Shown: positions 6,785 through 10,530 of the stretch, in pieces
Layout of the letters: every line of letters begins with the position of its first letter
How positions within the stretch are numbered: the first letter of the stretch is position 1
Assembly (NCBI GenBank): GCA_946478715.1
Contig: CAMLDA010000010.1
Location: forward strand, 1 to 10,530
Source of the DNA: an uncultured Candidatus Saccharibacteria bacterium
Lineage (GTDB): Bacteria > Patescibacteria > Saccharimonadia > Saccharimonadales > UBA10212
Direction of reading: 5' to 3'
Length of the DNA: 10,530 nt
Notes under the pieces: model-generated
Database searches by the model: none
What the model was told of the DNA's origin: nothing
The model's input: the letters and a program-made list of their open reading frames with translations, nothing else
Translations under genes and position numbers: made by a program

Positions 6785-7726
6785 ATGAAAGACCATAAAT
6801 ACATCGCCCTTGAACGGATAATCAAGAACGGCTTCGTTAATTTTGGCCGTAATGTCTGGCTGGCTATCGCCGCCATCGCCATGATGGCTATAACCCTTAC
6901 CATTCTGCTGTTCGCGATTATCGCCAACGCCACTTTCACCCACACCATCAACGACCTGACCAGCCATATCGATGTCGTGGAATATCTTAAGGACGGCCTC
7001 CCTCAGTCGCAGGTAGACAACCAGCTGAAGCAATTGCGCAGCCTGCCCAACGTCGCCTCGGCCACCTATACGTCAAAGGACCAGGCGCTTAAGGCATACG
7101 AACAGGAGAACGCCAATAATCCGACTTTACTGGCGGCTATTTCCGAAACCGATAATCCGCTGCCGGCGTCAGTTACCATAAAACCGGTAGACCCTAATAA
7201 GCTTCAGGATATCCAGGACTTTCTGAACAGGCCGGCGCAAAAGAACCTGCAATCCGACCCCACGAGTTATTCGGGGGACCGCAAAGCCGCCATAGATAAG
7301 ATAACCAGCGCTACGCACTTCTTTCAGCAGGCCGGCGTGGTAGGCATAATCATCTTTATCGTCATTTCCATGCTTATTATCTTCAACACCATCCGCATGG
7401 CGATTTTTAACAGGCGGGATGAACTGATAATCATGCGCTTGCTGGGAGCCAGCACGGCTTATATCCGCGGCCCGTTCGTGGTAGAGACCATGCTTTATGG
7501 GGCGGTGGCCGCCGCTATTTCACTGCTTGTCTGCTGGTCGTTGTTCAAAGTCGCCAGCTCAACGCTGCAGGCCAGCAGCCTGGGACTTTTGGATATAAAT
7601 TATTCCAGCAATTACTTCAGCCGGAACGCTTTGTCGATTTTGACCATCCAGCTAATGGTTGGTATACTGATAGGTGCCGCTTCCTCATTGATAGCGACCA
7701 GGCGGTATCTGAAGCACCAGCGTTAA
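6785..7726 (+). CDS. ftsX: Cell-division membrane protein FtsX
   Basis: FtsX is the membrane half of FtsEX, transmitting the FtsE ATPase cycle to an extracellular hydrolase or its activator. The 313-residue protein has the expected layout: a short cytosolic N-terminus, TM1 at about 25-49, a large external domain at about 50-183 with a VVEYLKDGLPQSQVDNQ start typical of the family, then TM2 at about 184-205, TM3 at about 233-256 and TM4 at about 282-304. The loop between TM2 and TM3 carries FNRRDELIIMRLLGAS, the conserved FtsX motif that contacts FtsE. It follows ftsE by 12 bases with only a weak purine-rich site upstream, so it is probably co-translated. The gene immediately downstream is its likely effector. 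Confidence 0.95.
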   Translation: MKDHKYIALERIIKNGFVNFGRNVWLAIAAIAMMAITLTILLFAIIANATFTHTINDLTSHIDVVEYLKDGLPQSQVDNQLKQLRSLPNVASATYTSKDQALKAYEQENANNPTLLAAISETDNPLPASVTIKPVDPNKLQDIQDFLNRPAQKNLQSDPTSYSGDRKAAIDKITSATHFFQQAGVVGIIIFIVISMLIIFNTIRMAIFNRRDELIIMRLLGASTAYIRGPFVVETMLYGAVAAAISLLVCWSLFKVASSTLQASSLGLLDINYSSNYFSRNALSILTIQLMVGILIGAASSLIATRRYLKHQR

Positions 7727-7815
7727 AGCCGGAGCTCAGCTGAAAGAAGATAATAAAAATTCTCCAAGAAGAATACTAATTTAAGGTCCGGGCAGCTTAT
7801 CGGAGGGTAAAAACC

Positions 7816-7824
7816 TGTGGATAA
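7816..7824 (-). promoter_or_regulatory. Perfect DnaA-box sequence upstream of the hydrolase promoter
   Basis: The minus strand reads TTATCCACA, the consensus DnaA 9-mer. It lies 6 bases upstream of the putative -35 of the CHAP hydrolase gene. A partial second match (TTATC) is at about 7798. The site also overlaps an imperfect hairpin (CTTATC at 7797-7802 with GATAAG at 7820-7825). A single box can occur by chance, so function is unproven. Confidence 0.4.
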
Positions 7825-7830
7825 GATTGC

Positions 7831-7857
7831 TTGAAAACTAAAGGGGTATGCTATTAT
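7831..7857 (+). promoter_or_regulatory. Promoter of the CHAP hydrolase gene
   Basis: TTGAAA (7831-7836) is a good -35, and TGCTATTAT (7849-7857) an extended -10 with hexamer TATTAT at 7852-7857; the spacer is 15 bases, short but tolerated with a TG extension. The expected start is about 7864-7865. The rest of the gap between ftsX and this gene (7727-7830) is AT-rich and holds no open frame or clear terminator. Confidence 0.6.
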
Positions 7858-7894
7858 TAAGGTGCTAACGCTAAAACAAAAAGTACAATTCAAA

Positions 7895-8995
7895 ATGGTC
7901 CGAATAAAATTCTTAATCGCAACTCTGGTCATCGGCTCCCTGTTAGCCGGCGGTACTTTATTGGCCGGGACGGTTAAAGCCGACCAGTACGACCAGCAGA
8001 TCCAGCAGCTGCAGCAGCAGAATTCCAGTTTGCAGACCCAGTCTGATTCACTGGCGGCTGCCGCTTCAACATACCAGCAGGCCGTAGACGCGCTAGCGGC
8101 TCAGATTAACAGCCTTCAGCAGAATATCGTGAATACCCAGAACCAGATTGACGAACTTCAGAGCCAGATAAATAAAGCACAGGACGAACTTGACCAGGAG
8201 AAAAAGGTGCTTTCCGAGAATATCCGGACTATGTACCTGGAGGGTAATATATCCACGCTGGAAATCCTGGCCAGCAGCAAAGATTTAAGCGACTTCGTGA
8301 ATAAACAGGAATACCGTAATTCGGTCTCAAACAAGGTAAAGGATTCCGTTGATAAGATAAACGCTCTAAAAGCTGACCTGCAGAAGAAGCAGCGCGACCA
8401 AAAGAGCTTGCTGGCTGACCTGCAGGGGCAGCAGAACAAGAAGAGATCGGAAGAGGCCGAACAGGCCCACCTGCTGTCCATGACAGAGGCCCAGAAGCAG
8501 TCCTACGATAAGCAGATAAGCTCAAATAATTCCCAAATCGCCTCGCTGCGGGCCCAGCAGGCCGCCCTTAACCGCCAGCTAGGCGGAGTACCGACTGCCG
8601 GCGATCCGGGCCATGGCGGCTACCCGTCGGCCTGGAATAACGCGCCGCAGGACTCCATGATTGACAGCTGGGGGATGTACAACCGCGAATGCGTAAGCTA
8701 CACCGCCTGGAAGGTATACCAAACCTACGGCTATATGCCTTACTGGGGCGGTAGCGGTAACGCTAATGAATGGCCGGGAGACGCCCAGCGGGCCGGAATC
8801 CCCACCGGCACCACGCCAAAAGCCCATTCAGTCGCCATCTGGAACGTCGGCTACTTCGGGCATGCCATGTGGGTGGAAGCAGTTAACGGAAACACTATCT
8901 GGGTAAGCCAATACAATTACGACTACCACGGCCATTACTCAGAGATGAGTATTAACGCCAGCGGGCTTACATACATCTATTTCGGCGATAAATAA
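7895..8995 (+). CDS. Secreted coiled-coil CHAP-domain peptidoglycan hydrolase (PcsB/CwlO-type FtsEX effector)
   Basis: The product resembles hydrolases that FtsEX activates to split the septal wall. A signal peptide fits the first ~30 residues: a basic start, a hydrophobic core (FLIATLVIGSLLAGGTLLAG) and a VKA-DQ cleavage site. A Gln-rich coiled coil follows over roughly 200 residues, the part that in PcsB contacts the FtsX external domain. The C-terminal CHAP amidase/endopeptidase domain begins near GGYPSAWNNAPQDS and has a catalytic Cys in NRECVSYTAW (codon 8690-8692) and His in GHAMWVEAV (codon 8861-8863). The chosen ATG at 7895 is downstream of the predicted transcription start; the frame is open from GTG 7862, which would add 11 residues but lies at or before the transcription start. 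No good Shine-Dalgarno site precedes either codon. Its position after ftsEX supports the role; cleavage specificity is unknown. Confidence 0.9.
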   Translation: MVRIKFLIATLVIGSLLAGGTLLAGTVKADQYDQQIQQLQQQNSSLQTQSDSLAAAASTYQQAVDALAAQINSLQQNIVNTQNQIDELQSQINKAQDELDQEKKVLSENIRTMYLEGNISTLEILASSKDLSDFVNKQEYRNSVSNKVKDSVDKINALKADLQKKQRDQKSLLADLQGQQNKKRSEEAEQAHLLSMTEAQKQSYDKQISSNNSQIASLRAQQAALNRQLGGVPTAGDPGHGGYPSAWNNAPQDSMIDSWGMYNRECVSYTAWKVYQTYGYMPYWGGSGNANEWPGDAQRAGIPTGTTPKAHSVAIWNVGYFGHAMWVEAVNGNTIWVSQYNYDYHGHYSEMSINASGLTYIYFGDK

Positions 8996-9023
8996 ATCAT
9001 CCGGGCTGATAATGCCGCCCGTG

Positions 9024-9029
9024 TATAAT
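9024..9029 (+). promoter_or_regulatory. -10 element of the S41 protease gene
   Basis: A perfect TATAAT lies 7 bases before an in-frame GTG at 9037 and 1 base before GTG 9031. No clear -35 is seen; a weaker GATAAT occurs at 9008-9013, and CGGGC/GCCCG (9002-9006, 9017-9021) could form a short hairpin in this gap. If TATAAT is used, the message would begin at about 9036-9037 and be leaderless. Confidence 0.5.
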
Positions 9030-9030
9030 A

Positions 9031-10290
9031 GTGCTAGTGTTTAGGAAGAAGAAGCATAACCTGAAAGAATCGGGCGGGCATCATATTGAAAAAAACCATG
9101 CCGACTACCGCCATTGGCCCTTGAGAAAGATAGTCGGGACCCTTATAGCGGTCCTTGTGGTGTTTGGCGCCGGTTTCGCCGTGGGGCGCGGCAATACTAT
9201 ATTCGGCACAAAGCCTTTATCGGCCAAAGCCGGCCCAATTAACTATTCCTCGGTCAACCAGGTCTATAGCGTGCTGCAGAAAGACTTTGACGGCAGCCTG
9301 GACCAGCAGAAGCTTCTGAACGGCCTGAAGTCAGGTCTGGTAGGCGCCGCCGGCGACCCGTACACCGTTTTTTTCAGCCCGTCAGAAGCGAAAGATTTCA
9401 ACAATGAGCTGACCGGCAGTATAACCGGTATCGGCGCGGAACTGGGGACCAACGCCCAGAACCAAATCGTCATAGTGTCACCGCTCAGCGGATACCCGGC
9501 CGAAAAAGCCGGTTTAAAGCCAAAGGACGTGGTAGCGGCGGTCAATGGCAAAATCACTCAGGGAATGACAATCGACGCCGTAGTAACAGAAATCCGCGGG
9601 CAGCCCAACACCAAAGTGACTCTTACGATTGAACGCGGCGCGGCCAAGCCTTTCGACGTATCCATCGTCCGGCAGAAGATAACCGTCCCAAGCGTCAAAT
9701 ATGAAGAGGACGGGGATATCGGCTACATGAAAATAAGCCAATTTACAGATGATACGGCCAGCCTGGCTCAAAAAGCGGCAAAAGAGTTCAGGTCAAAGCA
9801 CGTGAAAGGCGTGGTGCTGGACCTGCGAGGCGACCCGGGCGGTTACCTGAATGCCGCCGTGGATGTCAGCAGCCTGTGGCTGGACCGCGGCCAGACAGTG
9901 GTTCAGGAAAGGCGCGGAGATACCATTGTGGGCACCGAATTCGCCCGCGGAGGGAATCTGCTCAAAGGATTGCCTACAGTAGTGCTTATAGATGACGGCA
10001 GCGCCAGCGCCAGCGAGATAACCGCGGGCGCCCTGCACGACAACGGCGTCGCCAAACTCCTGGGCATCAAAAGCTTTGGCAAGGGCAGCGTCCAGCAGGT
10101 AGAGAATTTCCCGGACGGCTCCGAACTCAAAGTAACGGTTGCCCGCTGGTACACGCCCGACGGAAAGAACATCGATAAACAGGGCATAAAGCCCGATGTT
10201 ACCGTGACTATATCAGATAAGGATATCGCCGCCGGCAAGGATCCTCAGAAAGACAAAGCCCTGAGCCTGCTTAACGGCAAAAACCAGTAG
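9031..10290 (+). CDS. ctpA: Membrane-anchored C-terminal processing protease, S41 family, with PDZ domain
   Basis: This is a serine protease of the CtpA/CtpB/Prc family acting outside the membrane on protein C-termini. Of 419 residues, a cytosolic basic stretch (1-33) is followed by one membrane segment at about 34-52. A PDZ domain spans about 125-210 (GIGAELGT, SPLSGYPAEKAGLKPKDVV, VNGK). The S41 core follows, with VVLDLRGDPGGYLN (261-274), GSASASEITAGAL and FGKGSVQQ. The Ser326/Lys351 dyad is at the standard 25-residue spacing, with Gln355 four residues on, so it should be active. Two GTG starts are possible: 9031 (used here) and 9037, which coincides with the transcription start predicted from the TATAAT. 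In other bacteria such proteases control cell-wall hydrolases, which suits its place behind the CHAP hydrolase; that link is inference. It ends in TAG. Confidence 0.93.
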   Translation: MLVFRKKKHNLKESGGHHIEKNHADYRHWPLRKIVGTLIAVLVVFGAGFAVGRGNTIFGTKPLSAKAGPINYSSVNQVYSVLQKDFDGSLDQQKLLNGLKSGLVGAAGDPYTVFFSPSEAKDFNNELTGSITGIGAELGTNAQNQIVIVSPLSGYPAEKAGLKPKDVVAAVNGKITQGMTIDAVVTEIRGQPNTKVTLTIERGAAKPFDVSIVRQKITVPSVKYEEDGDIGYMKISQFTDDTASLAQKAAKEFRSKHVKGVVLDLRGDPGGYLNAAVDVSSLWLDRGQTVVQERRGDTIVGTEFARGGNLLKGLPTVVLIDDGSASASEITAGALHDNGVAKLLGIKSFGKGSVQQVENFPDGSELKVTVARWYTPDGKNIDKQGIKPDVTVTISDKDIAAGKDPQKDKALSLLNGKNQ

Positions 10291-10328
10291 CCGGCCGCTT
10301 GGGAACCTATACCGCCGCGGCTTGTCTA

Positions 10329-10337
10329 TGCTATATT
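10329..10337 (+). promoter_or_regulatory. Extended -10 promoter of pyrG
   Basis: TGCTATATT (hexamer TATATT at 10332-10337) matches the extended -10 form seen before ftsE and the CHAP hydrolase, again followed by TTAAGG-like bases. No -35 is apparent. The predicted start is about 10344, leaving a leader of about 30 bases. Confidence 0.55.
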
Positions 10338-10354
10338 TTAAGGAGTTAATTAAG

Positions 10355-10361
10355 AGGGGAG
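10355..10361 (+). promoter_or_regulatory. Shine-Dalgarno site of pyrG
   Basis: AGGGGAG lies 13 bases before GTG 10375, longer than the usual spacing. The only other start-like codon nearby, TTG 10365, is out of frame with pyrG, so GTG 10375 remains the best start. Confidence 0.45.
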
Positions 10362-10374
10362 TAATTGCATAACC

Positions 10375-10530
10375 GTGGCCAGAGCCAAGGCTGATACCAG
10401 ATATGTGTTCGTTACTGGGGGCGTCTTATCCGGTATCGGTAAAGGCATTACCGCCGCGTCTATCGGCACTATCCTTAAAGCCAGAGGCCTGTCCGTAATC
10501 ATCCACAAGTGCGATCCTTATCTTAACGTG
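10375..10530 (+). CDS. pyrG: CTP synthase, N-terminal part (runs off the window)
   Basis: PyrG makes CTP from UTP, ATP and glutamine in the cytosol. The visible 52 codons cover the start of the amidoligase domain. The P-loop-like block [20 protein letters not shown] and then [19 protein letters not shown] correspond to the conserved N-terminus of CTP synthases. The protein has about nine residues before the usual start of homology, consistent with the GTG chosen. It is cut by the window end, not broken. It has its own promoter and is probably a separate unit from the division genes. Confidence 0.95.
   Translation, partial: MARAKADTRYVFVTGGVLSGIGKGITAASIGTILKARGLSVIIHKCDPYLNV

Noticed and set aside
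9002..9021. CGGGC/GCCCG hairpin as terminator of the CHAP hydrolase gene
   Set aside because: The stem is only five pairs with a ten-base loop, has no T-tract, and falls within the promoter region of the next gene.
10288..10325. GCCGC/GCGGC pairing after ctpA as a terminator
   Set aside because: The stem is short, the loop long, and no uninterrupted T-run follows.
1..10530. Full reassignment of TAG to a sense codon
   Set aside because: No TAG occurs inside any of the seven complete genes, and TAG marks the natural C-terminus of SecA, FtsE and CtpA; at most partial suppression is compatible.

Overview
The window is a dense, almost entirely plus-strand run of housekeeping genes with moderate-to-high GC. 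The order is serS (3' part), secA, an M16 zinc peptidase, prfB, ftsE, ftsX, a coiled-coil/CHAP peptidoglycan hydrolase, a ctpA-type S41 protease, and the 5' end of pyrG. The best guess at the host is a member of the Patescibacteria/CPR, possibly Saccharibacteria-like. This rests on the style of the CHAP hydrolase, a SecA with an acidic N-terminal insertion and a Lys/Arg-rich tail instead of the zinc-binding motif, and the compact gene order. It is inferred from recalled family features, not from a search.

Region 1 (1-887) is the end of a seryl-tRNA synthetase whose catalytic core is well conserved but interrupted by two in-frame TAG codons. Region 2 (960-5953) is secA, the M16 peptidase and prfB, packed as a likely operon. 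secA and the peptidase share a reading frame and are separated by one TAG and four codons; the peptidase overlaps prfB by 13 bases. The first ~300 bp of prfB have clearly different base composition and codon use from everything around them, and prfB lacks the usual autoregulatory frameshift.

Region 3 (5954-6103) is the most unusual stretch. It holds an extended -10 promoter, a second divergent copy of the first codons of ftsE, a possible 36-codon upstream ORF whose stop overlaps the ftsE start, and three consecutive hairpins, the last of which covers the ftsE ribosome binding site.

Region 4 (6104-10290) is a cell-division/envelope module. FtsE (ATPase) and FtsX (membrane partner) are expected to activate a secreted coiled-coil hydrolase of the PcsB/CwlO type, which is encoded next, and a membrane-anchored PDZ/S41 protease follows. 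A perfect DnaA-box sequence sits just upstream of the hydrolase promoter. The window ends in the first ~52 codons of CTP synthase. Three of the gene starts (ftsE leader, hydrolase, pyrG) share a TGCTATAnT-type extended -10 element.

No tRNA, rRNA, CRISPR array, insertion sequence or convincing intrinsic terminator was seen. Stops used by the complete reading frames are TAA and TAG only.
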